A stretch of 64,000 nucleotides of DNA. Origin: Bacteroidales bacterium UBA1680. Lineage in GTDB: Bacteria > Bacteroidota > Bacteroidia > Bacteroidales > UBA932. Below the pieces are notes generated by a model. The model had not been told where the DNA came from. It was given only the letters and a program-made list of their open reading frames with translations, and ran no database searches. The stretch is taken from positions 1 through 64,000 of the forward strand of contig DCKG01000035.1 of assembly GCA_002320605.1 (NCBI GenBank), given 5' to 3'. The stretch's first letter is position 1. Each line of letters begins with the position of its first letter. Both the position numbers and the translations under genes were made by a program. Positions 17,031 through 26,773 of the stretch are shown in pieces.

Positions 17031-19160
17031 TCAGACAGTCTTCAGCAAACGCAATGAGATACGCTTGCGGTCCAAATCTACGGCAAGGACGCTCACCATC
17101 ACGTGCTGATGAAGTTTCACCTTAAGGTGGTTCATCTGCGAGACGTGAATAAGGCCGTTCTCGTGTATCCCGATGTCGACGAAAGCTCCGAAATTCGTAA
17201 TATTCGTAATGATTCCGGGCAGTTCCATGCCCACTTTCAAGTCATCGATTTCGTGAATGTCTTCGGAGAAATTGAACTCTTGGGCAGTTTCGCGAGGATC
17301 AAGGCCGGGCTTCGCCAGCTCTTTGAGAATATCATTAATGGTAGGCAGGCCGAAATCTCCCTCCACATACTTCCCAGGGTCGATCTTTGAAATAAGCTCC
17401 TTGTTGCCGACAAGTTCTTTTGTAGAGATGCCTAAGTTGGCAGCCATCTTATCCACTATATGATAACACTCCGGATGAACGGCTGAGTTGTCCAGAGGAT
17501 TCTGAGCCCCGTGAATCCGCAAGAAGCCTGCGCACTGCTCGAATGCCTTCGGGCCAAGCTTCGGAACGTCTTTCAATTGCTCGCGAGAAGAAAAGCCACC
17601 TATCTTAGTTCTGTAATCCATAATATTCTGAGCCAGCGCCGGGCCTATCCCTGAAACATAGCTGAGCAGATAAGGACTTGCGGTGTTAAGATTTACGCCC
17701 ACGCTGTTGACGCATATCACCACGACATTATCCAGTTTCTCGCGGAGCAAGTTCTGGTCCACGTCGTGTTGATACTGCCCCACCCCAAGAGACTTAGGGT
17801 CAATCTTCACGAGTTCCGCAAGAGGATCCATGAGGCGACGGCCGATGGAGACCGCCCCACGCACGGTCACATCCACGTCTGGAAACTCCTTCCTGGCAAC
17901 CTCCGATGCTGAATATATTGAAGCGCCATCCTCGCTGACAGTGTATACCTTCACATTGTCCGGGATGCCAACCCTCCTGATGAAATCTTCTGTCTCCCTG
18001 GACGCAGTCCCATTTCCTATCGCGATGGCCTCTATGCCATATTCATCTATCATGGAAGAAACTGCCATGATAGATTTAACCTTCTCGTTCTGTGGAGGAT
18101 GAGGAAATATGATTTCGTGGTGCAGCAGGTTTCCCTGTTCGTCAAGGCAGGCGATCTTGCAGCCGTTCCTGAAGCCAGGATCAATCGCCATAGTGCGCTT
18201 CTGGCCCACCGGAGGAGACAGCAGAAGCTGCATAAGGTTCTCTCCGAAAACATTGATGGACTCAATGTCCGCCTTTTCCTTTGCCTCTTTCAGGATTTCA
18301 TTGCTTATCGAAGGCTCCAGAAGCCGCTTGTACGCATCGTCAACAGCCTTCCTTATCTGCTCGCCTAGCTTCTGGCCCGGGTACCGATGCTCCTGGCAGA
18401 AATCATAATAAATCTTGTTCCCGCATTTCTCCGGATCCGCATCGATGCTGACGCTAAGGAAGCCCTCGTCCTGAGCCCTTAGGATAGCCAGTAGATTGTG
18501 AGACGGAATCCTCTGGAGAGGCATGGAGAAATTGAAGTATGTCCTGTATTTCTGCGCATCCTGGGATTCCGATGCTGCCTTTGTAGCTTTAGACTCTATC
18601 CTTCTGGTCCTGAATATGCTCCTGAGGTCATCGCGGATAGTCGCAGTCTCGGATATTCTTTCAGCAACAATGTCCCTTGCCCCTGCCAAAGCATCTTCTA
18701 CCGTGGACACCTTGTCATTAAGGAACTTGCGAGCTTCCGCCGAGGGATCTACGATGCTCACCTCCCAAATCCAATCCGCCAAAGGCTCCAGCCCCTTTTC
18801 TTTGGCAACAGTAGCACGGGTGCGCCTCTTCGGCCTGTACGGCAGATACAAATCCTCCAACTCGCTAGAGACGACGCAATTATCGATCTTCGAACGCAAT
18901 TCATCGGTCAGCTTTCCTTGCTCCTGGATAGTTGCCAGAATGCCGGCCTTGCGTTTCTCCATTTCTGCGAATATCTCATTCCAATGCTGGATCTCAGACA
19001 CTTGCATGTCATCTAATCCACCGGTCTTCTCTTTCCTGTAGCGACTTATGAACGGAATGGTATTCCCTTCCTCGAAGAGCTGCACGCAGTTCTCCACCTG
19101 CCACTCTTTGATGCCCACCTTTGAGGCTATTGCCTTTATATATATCTCTTTCATATTCAA
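17031..19160 (-). CDS. tex: Tex family RNA-binding transcription accessory protein
   Basis: Cytoplasmic nucleic-acid-binding protein of 709 residues, the normal size for Tex. Order: N-terminal helical Tex domain with LYLPYRPKRRTRATVAKEKG, a YqgF-like RNase-H fold (AIDPGFRNGCKIACLD, about residue 325), helix-hairpin-helix repeats (SVGVNLNTASPYLLSYVSGI and the following GIGPALAQNI region), and a C-terminal S1 domain (GIITNITNFGAFVDIGIHEN). Known homologues bind RNA and influence transcription and stress tolerance. MNMKE offers two start choices two codons apart. It stands alone between pyrC (convergent) and clcA. Confidence 0.95.
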   Translation of the reverse strand: MNMKEIYIKAIASKVGIKEWQVENCVQLFEEGNTIPFISRYRKEKTGGLDDMQVSEIQHWNEIFAEMEKRKAGILATIQEQGKLTDELRSKIDNCVVSSELEDLYLPYRPKRRTRATVAKEKGLEPLADWIWEVSIVDPSAEARKFLNDKVSTVEDALAGARDIVAERISETATIRDDLRSIFRTRRIESKATKAASESQDAQKYRTYFNFSMPLQRIPSHNLLAILRAQDEGFLSVSIDADPEKCGNKIYYDFCQEHRYPGQKLGEQIRKAVDDAYKRLLEPSISNEILKEAKEKADIESINVFGENLMQLLLSPPVGQKRTMAIDPGFRNGCKIACLDEQGNLLHHEIIFPHPPQNEKVKSIMAVSSMIDEYGIEAIAIGNGTASRETEDFIRRVGIPDNVKVYTVSEDGASIYSASEVARKEFPDVDVTVRGAVSIGRRLMDPLAELVKIDPKSLGVGQYQHDVDQNLLREKLDNVVVICVNSVGVNLNTASPYLLSYVSGIGPALAQNIMDYRTKIGGFSSREQLKDVPKLGPKAFEQCAGFLRIHGAQNPLDNSAVHPECYHIVDKMAANLGISTKELVGNKELISKIDPGKYVEGDFGLPTINDILKELAKPGLDPRETAQEFNFSEDIHEIDDLKVGMELPGIITNITNFGAFVDIGIHENGLIHVSQMNHLKVKLHQHVMVSVLAVDLDRKRISLRLLKTV

Positions 19161-19204
19161 TATATTGCAAATTAAGAAGTAAGTTCAGGATGGCCTATTG
19201 CAGG

Positions 19205-21001
19205 TCAGTCCTGCGATACTACTTTCAGTTCGTTGCGGTAAGCCGAGAAAATGTTCGACTTGGAGACGAAACCAACGTATGTCCTGTCATGCCTCACGAC
19301 AGGCAGATTCCACGCATCGGTGACCTCGAATTTCTTCATGACGGAATCCATCTTGTCATCCTCATAGACGTATTCAGGAGCTGTTTTCATGTAATTATAA
19401 ACGTGGTAATCGTTGTAATGCTCATACCTGAACATATCCTTCCTAATATCAGACAATGAAACATAGCCCTGAAACCGCTTCTTCGAGTCCAGCACCGGAA
19501 ATATATTCCTTTTGGATTCAGAGACTACGTTCACAAGCTGCCCAAGGGTATCATCTATCTCCACGGGCGAGAAATCGGTTTCTATCACGTCCTGAACCTT
19601 CATGAGCGTCAGCACTGCCTGATCGCTGTCATGCGTCAGCAGGGCGCCATCGTGTGCGATACGCTTCGTGTAAATGGAATATGTCTCGGCGAGCCTGGTG
19701 GTGCCGAATGCAATCGTGGCCGTAATGATAAGCGGAAGAAACAGTTCATAACCACCTGATATTTCAGCAATTAAGAATATGGCCGTCATAGGTGCCTGCA
19801 TCACCCCAGCCATAAGGCCAGCCATGCCCACCAGCACGAAATTCTGTTCAGGGACAGTCATAGAAGTACCCGCCAGCAGAAGATTGATTACCCGGGCAAC
19901 GAAGAAACCCGCAATTGCTCCTACGAAAAGAGTAGGGCCGAATGTGCCTCCGACTCCTCCGCCCGCATTCGTAAATGTCATGGAGAACACCTTCAGGATG
20001 AGAATAAGCAAGAAGAATATCGGCACCGACCACTGATTATTCGTCATGAATGTCAGAGGAGTCTGTCCCTCTATAGATGTTTCTTTCCCATTCAGCAATG
20101 CGCCCAAGGAGCCATATCCTTCGCCATAGAGCGGCGGGAAGAGGAATATTAATATTCCTAGGCATACGGCGCAGATAGCCCATTTCCTGTACGGGTTTTT
20201 ATCCTTTCCAATCTTGTCCTCCATGAACAACGTCATCCTGATGAAATAGATGGAGCAAGCGCCGCAGAAGAGTCCCAAGATAATGTAAAAAGGAATATTC
20301 TTAAGTGCGAAAGGAGTCAGGGTGCATTCGAATGGGGTTGAATCTCCTAGGAATATGTAAGATATAACGGTCGCAGAAACTGTCGCTATCAGCAGCGGCA
20401 TCATGCTGGTCATCGAAATATTGAATAGGAGTATCTCCAATACGAAAAGAACGCCGGCAAGCGGGGCTTTGAATATGCCCGCGACAGCAGCCGCAGCCCC
20501 ACAGCCCAAGAGGATGGTCATGCTCCTGTAAGAAAGTCCCAAGTACCTGGCGAAATTCGAGCCTATGGCCGCCCCAGTGTAAACAATTGGAGCCTCGGCT
20601 CCGACAGATCCGCCAAAGCCTATGGTAATAGAGCTGGCCACTATAGAAGACCACATATTGTGCGGCTTTATCCTGGACTCATTCTTCGAGACAGCGACCA
20701 GAGCCTTAGTGACCCCGTGACCGATATTATCTTTGATTATGTATTTGCAGAAGAGCATGGCCAGGAGCATGCCTACGCCTGGCATCACTAAGTAAAGAAT
20801 CCAATTCTGCCAGCCCACAAGCACATTATTCAGCCCTCTCTGAATGATGCCTATCATCGTCTTGAGGAACACTGCGGCCAAGCCAGACAAAATGCCGACC
20901 ACCAGGCTCAGTAGGAGCAGTTTGTGTGGTTCCGAGAATTTCATCAAGCTTTGCCTGAGCGGAGACCAGAGGTGCCTAGATATTGGATTCGACTTCGACA
21001 T
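19205..21001 (-). CDS. ClC-type chloride/proton antiporter with CBS pair
   Basis: Polytopic inner-membrane protein of 598 residues. The first 440 residues carry the ClC fold: the GSVGAEAP loop keeps the gating glutamate (GxExP position), which favours H+/Cl- exchange over a channel, and GGGVGGTFGPTLF is the second selectivity loop. Residues about 460-590 are two CBS domains (VQDVIETDFSPVEID and MKTAPEYVYEDDK), which usually sense adenine nucleotides. It may serve acid resistance or ion balance. A TAAATTTG at 21016-21009 is the only promoter-like box and lies very close to the start. Confidence 0.92.
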   Translation of the reverse strand: MSKSNPISRHLWSPLRQSLMKFSEPHKLLLLSLVVGILSGLAAVFLKTMIGIIQRGLNNVLVGWQNWILYLVMPGVGMLLAMLFCKYIIKDNIGHGVTKALVAVSKNESRIKPHNMWSSIVASSITIGFGGSVGAEAPIVYTGAAIGSNFARYLGLSYRSMTILLGCGAAAAVAGIFKAPLAGVLFVLEILLFNISMTSMMPLLIATVSATVISYIFLGDSTPFECTLTPFALKNIPFYIILGLFCGACSIYFIRMTLFMEDKIGKDKNPYRKWAICAVCLGILIFLFPPLYGEGYGSLGALLNGKETSIEGQTPLTFMTNNQWSVPIFFLLILILKVFSMTFTNAGGGVGGTFGPTLFVGAIAGFFVARVINLLLAGTSMTVPEQNFVLVGMAGLMAGVMQAPMTAIFLIAEISGGYELFLPLIITATIAFGTTRLAETYSIYTKRIAHDGALLTHDSDQAVLTLMKVQDVIETDFSPVEIDDTLGQLVNVVSESKRNIFPVLDSKKRFQGYVSLSDIRKDMFRYEHYNDYHVYNYMKTAPEYVYEDDKMDSVMKKFEVTDAWNLPVVRHDRTYVGFVSKSNIFSAYRNELKVVSQD

Positions 21002-21032
21002 AGTTAAGCAAATTTAAGAAAATATGACGAAT

Positions 21033-21071
21033 AAAATAATGATGGGGAGAACCATCGCGGCTCTCCCCATC
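21033..21071 (-). terminator. Terminator after the beta-helix lipoprotein gene
   Basis: GATGGGGAGA (21071-21062 on the minus strand) pairs with TCTCCCCATC (21050-21041) over ten bases, and the stem is extended by partial pairing toward the loop. The following ATTATTTTATT is T-rich. It ends the TonB receptor operon. Confidence 0.75.
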
Positions 21072-21113
21072 CATGGCTGGTTTAAGTTTAAGGAAGTGTT
21101 CTAATCAAAAAGG

Positions 21114-22658
21114 TTAATAATCAGTATTTTCCGGGTCAAAATTCGTCCAACCTTTCAGCCACGAGTCATCTGCCCCGAATGCTCCGATGTATGACACCTT
21201 GTCGAAGCCGCTGGAGACTTGTGCAGCGGAGAAATCTGCTCCAGAGAGAAGTGAGCTGCCTGACGTAGGAATATATCCTGTCGAGTTGAACAAGCCGTCT
21301 GAGCTTGCAAACACCTCATTACCCTTCTGAGCCCCAAACCAAGTGCTGGAAAATGATGCCTTAGCTGGGTCAAGAATAGCCTTCCCATCACCATCGAATC
21401 CGGTGACTAGGTTATCTTTGTAGATTTTATTGAAATCAGACCCTACGATTTCGCAATCAATCATCTTCACATTCTGAACGTTAAGCTTGCCATTTGAAGC
21501 ATTTCCCTGAGCATCTCCTCTCTGATTATCGATTATGATTCCGATAGGCCAGCCAACGATGACTGAATTGAAGCAACTGAGCTGCGTGTTACGGCGAAGG
21601 TGCATGCCAGCCTGGAATCTTCCAAGGGCAGAGCCATTATTAGGATTATAACTTCCTCCATTGATGTAATCCGTAGTGTTCTGAAATCCGCCATCAACGG
21701 CCCTAGGGCCAACGAAAGTGACATTTGAGAAAACGGCAGTCGTGAGTGGAGATGCATCGGTTCCGCCTGAATTATTATCGCTCTCAAAACCATTGCTTTG
21801 AGATATGTCAGCAATTCTACTGTTACGCATAGAGAGACAGAACTGAACCTTGCCGCTGAATCCGTTGTCGGTGTCGAAATCGTCATCCCAGCCGCTGTAG
21901 GCAACTAAGTACTTGCAGTTGACTGTGCCACCGAACCACTCGAAAGAATCATCATTGGAGAATGAAACCTGCACGTGATCGATTTGAGTGCCGCTTCCTA
22001 CCGACCCAAGGGTGAGTCCATTGATTTCCTTGTCAGTCTCGAAAGGATAGCCGGCGAACTCTATTCTCACGTAACTCAGCACTCCTGAGTTGTCGGAATC
22101 ATCGTTCCCGCCGTGTTTTGTCCGAGGGCCACCCTCTATCTGGGCTTCCGTGGCATTGTGCTTTGCTTTCCCGCAAAGAATCACGCCACCCCAGTCGCCT
22201 GGCTTGCGGCTGCCTTTTGCCAACTCGGAGGTGAACACGATTGGTGCGTCTGCGGTTCCCTTGGCAATCAGCTTTCCGCCACGTTCTGCTATCAGCGCCG
22301 CTTTGGTTTCCTTGTCACCTTTCACGATAGTGCCCGGCTCGATGGTAAGCGTAGCCCCATTTGCAATATATACCCAGCCTTTAAGCAGGTATGTTCCTTT
22401 CTTCAGAGTCTGATTGCCGGTGAACACGAACTCCTGGTCACCATTACCAATCTGGGTGCCGTTGTCATCTAAATTGGCATCACCGTCTTTCGAGAACAGA
22501 ATATGGTCGCAGGCCTTCAATCCGCCATCGGTAGTCCACTTAGCCTCATTTTCAGGCTGTACGGGATTGTCTTTGCCGTTATCTCCGCAAGATGTCAGGC
22601 AGAATGCCATTGCCAGGATGCTCATGCATCCGGAAATTCCAAAATTTTTCAGTTTCAT
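21114..22658 (-). CDS. Parallel beta-helix surface lipoprotein of a TonB receptor pair
   Basis: Lipoprotein with signal sequence ending in FCLTSC. The start at 22658 (MKLKNF) is preferred over the ATG at 22670. The mature part is rich in short strand-turn repeats typical of right-handed parallel beta-helices: GATLTIEPGTIVKG, then WGGVILCGKA, DDSFEWFGGTVNCKY and WDDDFDTDNG. The acidic DDSFEWFGG and WDDDFDTD stretches could bind metal or a charged ligand. It follows the TonB receptor by 30 bases, so the pair probably forms an uptake complex at the cell surface. Ligand unknown; the upstream Pho-box-like array suggests a phosphate-containing compound. Confidence 0.75.
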   Translation of the reverse strand: MKLKNFGISGCMSILAMAFCLTSCGDNGKDNPVQPENEAKWTTDGGLKACDHILFSKDGDANLDDNGTQIGNGDQEFVFTGNQTLKKGTYLLKGWVYIANGATLTIEPGTIVKGDKETKAALIAERGGKLIAKGTADAPIVFTSELAKGSRKPGDWGGVILCGKAKHNATEAQIEGGPRTKHGGNDDSDNSGVLSYVRIEFAGYPFETDKEINGLTLGSVGSGTQIDHVQVSFSNDDSFEWFGGTVNCKYLVAYSGWDDDFDTDNGFSGKVQFCLSMRNSRIADISQSNGFESDNNSGGTDASPLTTAVFSNVTFVGPRAVDGGFQNTTDYINGGSYNPNNGSALGRFQAGMHLRRNTQLSCFNSVIVGWPIGIIIDNQRGDAQGNASNGKLNVQNVKMIDCEIVGSDFNKIYKDNLVTGFDGDGKAILDPAKASFSSTWFGAQKGNEVFASSDGLFNSTGYIPTSGSSLLSGADFSAAQVSSGFDKVSYIGAFGADDSWLKGWTNFDPENTDY

Positions 22659-22688
22659 TGTTTGATACATTAATTGTTATGGTGTCAG

Positions 22689-25526
22689 TTAAAACTTATA
22701 CGTCACGCTCGCCAAAAAGGTAGTTCCTGGCTTGTAATTTCTTGTAAGCTCCTCAACTTTCTTCCTGGTGCCGTCAGGGAGGTAAGCTTTCGCGAACTGC
22801 TTGTAGTTCACGTCCTCGGCAAGCAAGTCCCTGACTGCCAGCTTTGCTCCGAAATGCTTTCCGAAATTTTTCGATAATGAAATATCTATCACGTCCCTTG
22901 GCATCTCATATGAATCGGGAACCCTCAGCGACTCGTTATCCGATGTAGAGCCCTCTGAGCGTCCTACGCCTATGATTCTTTTCCCAATCCTATTATAGAG
23001 TACTGCACAGTCAAGAGCCAGAGCGTCATTGTGATAGAATATTCCAGCATTCACCAGATAAGGAGATTGTCCCTGCATTGGCCTGTTTTCCTCTTTCGAG
23101 CCTTTCAGGAACTTCACGTCGCTATCTATGATGGCTCCGTTCAAGGCAAGGCTGAAGTTCTTCAGGCCAATGAAATTGAGACTTTTCTTGAAATCTAGTT
23201 CGATGCCTTTGCTGGAAGCACTCTTTGCATTCAAATAGGAATATACCAGGTCGGTTCCACCAGTCACCGTGTATGTCCATTCTATCGGAGAGTCAAAATA
23301 TTTATAGAAAAGCGCTACAGAAATGGTCTCTCCCCGCGAAGGGTAGAACTCGTAGCGCAAGTCTCCATTATAGATGTAGCAAGGATCAAGTTCGGTGTTT
23401 CCTTGTACGTTGGAAGCTAGGTCGAAGTCGTAGAATACCGATGGGGAAACCTCTCGGAATTCAGGCCGGTTGATGCTATGCCCATAGGAAAGACGCACCT
23501 GGTGCTTCTCGTTGAAGCGGTACGTCATATTAACTGACGGGAAGAGGTCAGAGGTATTATATTTATGATCGAATGGGCTTTTTGCGTTGTCTCTGGTGTT
23601 GTTCGTAAGCACCATATGGTTCCACTCGTAGCGCACTCCCGCATGAACATTGAATTTTCCAAATGGCATGATGGCTGCCAAATAACCTGCCACCAGATAG
23701 TCCTTTCCGTCATAATTATTCCTCATTTGGGGTTCGTCAATCATATAGAACTTGTCTGGCCCGAAATATTCAGAATTGCTAAGTAGCTCCGTGATGTCCA
23801 TCTTCCTGAAGCCTGATGGCAGAGTGTTATTACTAGGGTTCCAAGAATATATCAAGTCGCGGGTGAGATATTCTCTGGTCCTGTATTCTGAATATATTCC
23901 CGTCTTGAGCGTAGGTGACCAGTTCCCCATCTTAAGCTTCTGTTCGTCATTAACCGAAAGAGACATTATGTGTTCACGCAGCCTAGTCCATTGTCGCTGC
24001 ATGTCGTTCCCGTTGGCAATCTGGATGGTTCCTGTCTCAGCAGAGTCATTCAGAAGGTACATTTTTCTGTCGGGGACATTTTTCCCGGCAAATGAATAGC
24101 TCAGGCTCCAGTCCAGCCCGTTGTCTCCAATGGTGTGCTTCCCTGTGAGCTGGGCATTGTACGTCGTCCTGCTGCTGTAGTAATATTCAGCCGAGCGCTG
24201 CTGATCCGACTGGGCGCTCACTCCTTCCCTCCAGGTATAACGACTGTTTCCAAGCTGATTCAATATATTCTTGAATTGAATCTTGGTATTCCCGTCCAAT
24301 GTCAGATAGGACAGATTCAACAAAACGCCAGCACGCACGTTCTTGTTATATTGGTCATCGGTTGAAAATCTAAGGTAATTCGAGCGGTCTCTCTTCGAGT
24401 CGTAAACTCCATAGAGGTTATTCGCCATATTCTCGAATCTCCTGCTGACATTAGTATAGTTCAAGGCTGTAGTCAAGCCGAAAGTTCCTTTTGACGCATC
24501 CCATCTCCTGGCAAATGACGCAGAGGCTCTTATGTCTCCCAGTGGAGTGCTTTCTTTCACTCTCCAATCGTTATTGAATCCGTTATTATTTATATCAACG
24601 CCCATCGAGTGCGTCTTAAGTTTTGCGTTCATTCCGCCGTCCAAATTCCTCATGCCGTCGTCGAAACCGAGAAAATCGGTTCCAGAAGCCTTCCCTTGGA
24701 GAAAATCATGGAAAGTAGCCGTTGTGTTCCAACCGCTTCCGAGCATTATCTCGGTGGAATTCTTGGCAGGAATGTCTTTGGTCGTTATTGATATGAACCC
24801 ACCTGAATAATCGGCAGGATATTCAGGCGACGGTGTTTTGACTATTTCCAGATTCTCAAGCTGAGACGAGGGGATTATGTCAAATGAGAAGGCTCTGGAA
24901 TCTGCCTCGCTGCTGGGGGCTACACCTCCATTGATCCAGACGTTGTTATATCGTTGAGACAGACCGCGCACCATCACGAATTTGTCCTCTATCAGGCTAA
25001 TTCCGGGGATTCTCCTGATTACCTGGCCTGCGTCGCTGTCCTGAGACCTCACTATTTCCTGGGCGGAGATTCCGCTTACCACGAAATCGCTGTTCTTAAT
25101 GCCTTGGACGACTGACAGTTCGGTTCCGCTTCTTTTGAAACCTGTCACCGTTGCCCCGCTAAGCGCTTGGGTGTCAGGCTCAAGCTTGACGAGTAATGGC
25201 TCTGCCTCGTTCAGCGCCTTGATTCCTAGTAGATAGGCTGTCTTGCTGCCCACGTAGCTTATTTCCAGATTGTAAATCTTCCCTGGGACAAGGCCGCTGA
25301 GGACGAAATTCCCATCCAAGTCCGAGATTGCCGCAATGCTCTCCCCTTCTACGATTATTGCCGCACCAATCAGAGGTTCGCCTGTGCTACTGTCTGTAAT
25401 TTTTCCTTTGATGTCTGCAGGGGCGAGATTGGCCCCTGACGATGTTCTGTTGTCATCCGCAGCTATGGATTGCGTGGCTACAGCCAGCATGGCAAGAATG
25501 ACGCAGAATCTTTTCAAGATACTCAT
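22689..25526 (-). CDS. TonB-dependent outer membrane receptor
   Basis: Outer-membrane receptor of 945 residues. Signal peptide (to about residue 23), then a carboxypeptidase-regulatory-like Ig domain (about 38-115, KITDSSTGEPLIGAAIIVEG), a plug (IRRIPGISLIEDKFVMVRGL onward, then SGGFISITTKDIP), and a beta-barrel ending in a terminal phenylalanine (ASVTYKF). It is not SusC-like: there is no SusD partner, and the next gene is a beta-helix lipoprotein. Transcription starts from a -7 box preceded by 11-bp-phased repeats (25569-25628). Likely role: TonB-energised import of a scarce nutrient, probably under phosphate control by inference from the repeats. Confidence 0.88.
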   Translation of the reverse strand: MSILKRFCVILAMLAVATQSIAADDNRTSSGANLAPADIKGKITDSSTGEPLIGAAIIVEGESIAAISDLDGNFVLSGLVPGKIYNLEISYVGSKTAYLLGIKALNEAEPLLVKLEPDTQALSGATVTGFKRSGTELSVVQGIKNSDFVVSGISAQEIVRSQDSDAGQVIRRIPGISLIEDKFVMVRGLSQRYNNVWINGGVAPSSEADSRAFSFDIIPSSQLENLEIVKTPSPEYPADYSGGFISITTKDIPAKNSTEIMLGSGWNTTATFHDFLQGKASGTDFLGFDDGMRNLDGGMNAKLKTHSMGVDINNNGFNNDWRVKESTPLGDIRASASFARRWDASKGTFGLTTALNYTNVSRRFENMANNLYGVYDSKRDRSNYLRFSTDDQYNKNVRAGVLLNLSYLTLDGNTKIQFKNILNQLGNSRYTWREGVSAQSDQQRSAEYYYSSRTTYNAQLTGKHTIGDNGLDWSLSYSFAGKNVPDRKMYLLNDSAETGTIQIANGNDMQRQWTRLREHIMSLSVNDEQKLKMGNWSPTLKTGIYSEYRTREYLTRDLIYSWNPSNNTLPSGFRKMDITELLSNSEYFGPDKFYMIDEPQMRNNYDGKDYLVAGYLAAIMPFGKFNVHAGVRYEWNHMVLTNNTRDNAKSPFDHKYNTSDLFPSVNMTYRFNEKHQVRLSYGHSINRPEFREVSPSVFYDFDLASNVQGNTELDPCYIYNGDLRYEFYPSRGETISVALFYKYFDSPIEWTYTVTGGTDLVYSYLNAKSASSKGIELDFKKSLNFIGLKNFSLALNGAIIDSDVKFLKGSKEENRPMQGQSPYLVNAGIFYHNDALALDCAVLYNRIGKRIIGVGRSEGSTSDNESLRVPDSYEMPRDVIDISLSKNFGKHFGAKLAVRDLLAEDVNYKQFAKAYLPDGTRKKVEELTRNYKPGTTFLASVTYKF

Positions 25527-25549
25527 TAACCTTTCAAATTTTCTTGCCG

Positions 25550-25557
25550 CAAAAATA
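25550..25557 (-). promoter_or_regulatory. -7 box of the TonB receptor operon
   Basis: TATTTTTG on the minus strand matches TAnnTTTG, 23 bases before the receptor start. No -33 element is present; the phased repeats begin 11 bases upstream instead, the layout of an activator-dependent promoter. Confidence 0.6.
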
Positions 25558-25568
25558 TTCCTGAATTA

Positions 25569-25628
25569 TTACTTCCACTCTACAGTATGGTTACATTCGG
25601 TTTACATGGCTGTTACAACCACGTTACA
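25569..25628 (-). promoter_or_regulatory. Pho-box-like array of 11-bp-phased repeats
   Basis: TTACA occurs at 25591, 25602, 25613 and 25624, exactly 11 bases apart. Two degenerate copies (TTACT at 25569, CTACA at 25580) keep the phase. Read on the minus strand, toward the TonB receptor, the unit is TGTAA(C/A) with a spacer of about five bases. This is the geometry of PhoB/PhoP binding arrays, one site per helical turn, and the array ends 11 bases from the -7 box in place of a -33 element. The divergent oxidoreductase gene could share the control. Confidence 0.65.
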
Positions 25629-25666
25629 TAAGAAAAAATTCACTAACTTCGAAACGACAATCATTC

Positions 25667-26761
25667 ATGAATATGGGAAAAGTTAGATTTGGCTTGGTCG
25701 GGACAGGGAGAATCACCGACTGGGTGTTGAGAGGAGCTGTCCTGGAGCCTCGTTTCGAGGCAGCTGCGATATGCTCCAGGAGCGAAGCTAAGGCCGCAGA
25801 CTTTGCGGCAAGGCATAATATTCCAAGGACGTTCACAGACGTGGACGCAATGGCATCGGACCCTGACATCGATGCCATATACATCGGGACTCCGAATGAA
25901 ACTCATAGAGACTTGGCGGTTAGATGCATGGAGCACGGCAAACACGTCATGTGCGAGAAGCCGCTGGCTTCTAATGCTGCTGAAGTGGAGGAAATGATTG
26001 ACGCGGCTCGAAGGAACGGGGTAATGCTGATGGAGGCGATGATATCGACGCTGAGTCCTAATTTCCTCAATGTTCAGAAAGAGGTCAGGCGAATTGGCGG
26101 AGTGAGGCACTATTCGGCGACATATTGCCAATATTCCTCAAAATATGACCTTCTGAAGCAGATTCTTGCAAGCCACAGCTCAAAAAGCCAGGCTCTGGAA
26201 GCAAATTCTCAGAACGTACCTAGTTCTTTCAATCCAGACTGCTCCGGAGGGGCCATGATGGATGTAGGAATATATACTATTTACCCAATGGTCGTGCTTT
26301 TCGGAGAGCCGAAAGGGTTGACAGCGAAGGTAACGAGTTGCGAGGTGCCAACGGCAAACGGGCCTAAGCCTATCGACCTGCAGGGAAATGTGATTTTTGA
26401 ATATGAGGGCATGAGTGCTGAGGTCATGTACTCCAAGATTGCCGACTCGCTGCTGCGTACGGAGATTTCCTGCGATGCGGGGATTATCTCCCTGGATCAA
26501 ATTCATATCACTCGGGACGTTACGTTTACGAAAAGAGGGGCGCCCACTTCTGGGCGGTCTGGAATGCCGGAGGCCGTGGACATAACAGTGCCACGTGATG
26601 CTGACGAGTACCAGTGTGAGTTCAGAGAATTCATTAACGTGCTTCAGTCCGGCAAGTTGGAGTCGGAGAATAATTCTCTGGCTAATTCCCTTGCCACAGC
26701 CCGCATAATGGAAGAAATCCGCCACCAGACCGGCATTGCCTTTCCAGCAGATAAATTTTGA
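25667..26761 (+). CDS. Gfo/Idh/MocA family NAD(P)-dependent oxidoreductase
   Basis: Cytoplasmic oxidoreductase of 364 residues. The N-terminal Rossmann fold shows GLVGTGRITDW (residues 9-19) and IGTPNETH, followed by CEKPLA, the family signature with the catalytic lysine. The C-terminal alpha/beta domain carries GGAMMDVGIY. Family members oxidise or epimerise sugars, inositols or related compounds; the substrate cannot be read from sequence. It is divergent from the TonB receptor across the Pho-box-like array and co-directional with the YiiX-like gene 12 bases downstream. Confidence 0.88.
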   Translation: MNMGKVRFGLVGTGRITDWVLRGAVLEPRFEAAAICSRSEAKAADFAARHNIPRTFTDVDAMASDPDIDAIYIGTPNETHRDLAVRCMEHGKHVMCEKPLASNAAEVEEMIDAARRNGVMLMEAMISTLSPNFLNVQKEVRRIGGVRHYSATYCQYSSKYDLLKQILASHSSKSQALEANSQNVPSSFNPDCSGGAMMDVGIYTIYPMVVLFGEPKGLTAKVTSCEVPTANGPKPIDLQGNVIFEYEGMSAEVMYSKIADSLLRTEISCDAGIISLDQIHITRDVTFTKRGAPTSGRSGMPEAVDITVPRDADEYQCEFREFINVLQSGKLESENNSLANSLATARIMEEIRHQTGIAFPADKF

Positions 26762-26773
26762 ATTACGATACGG

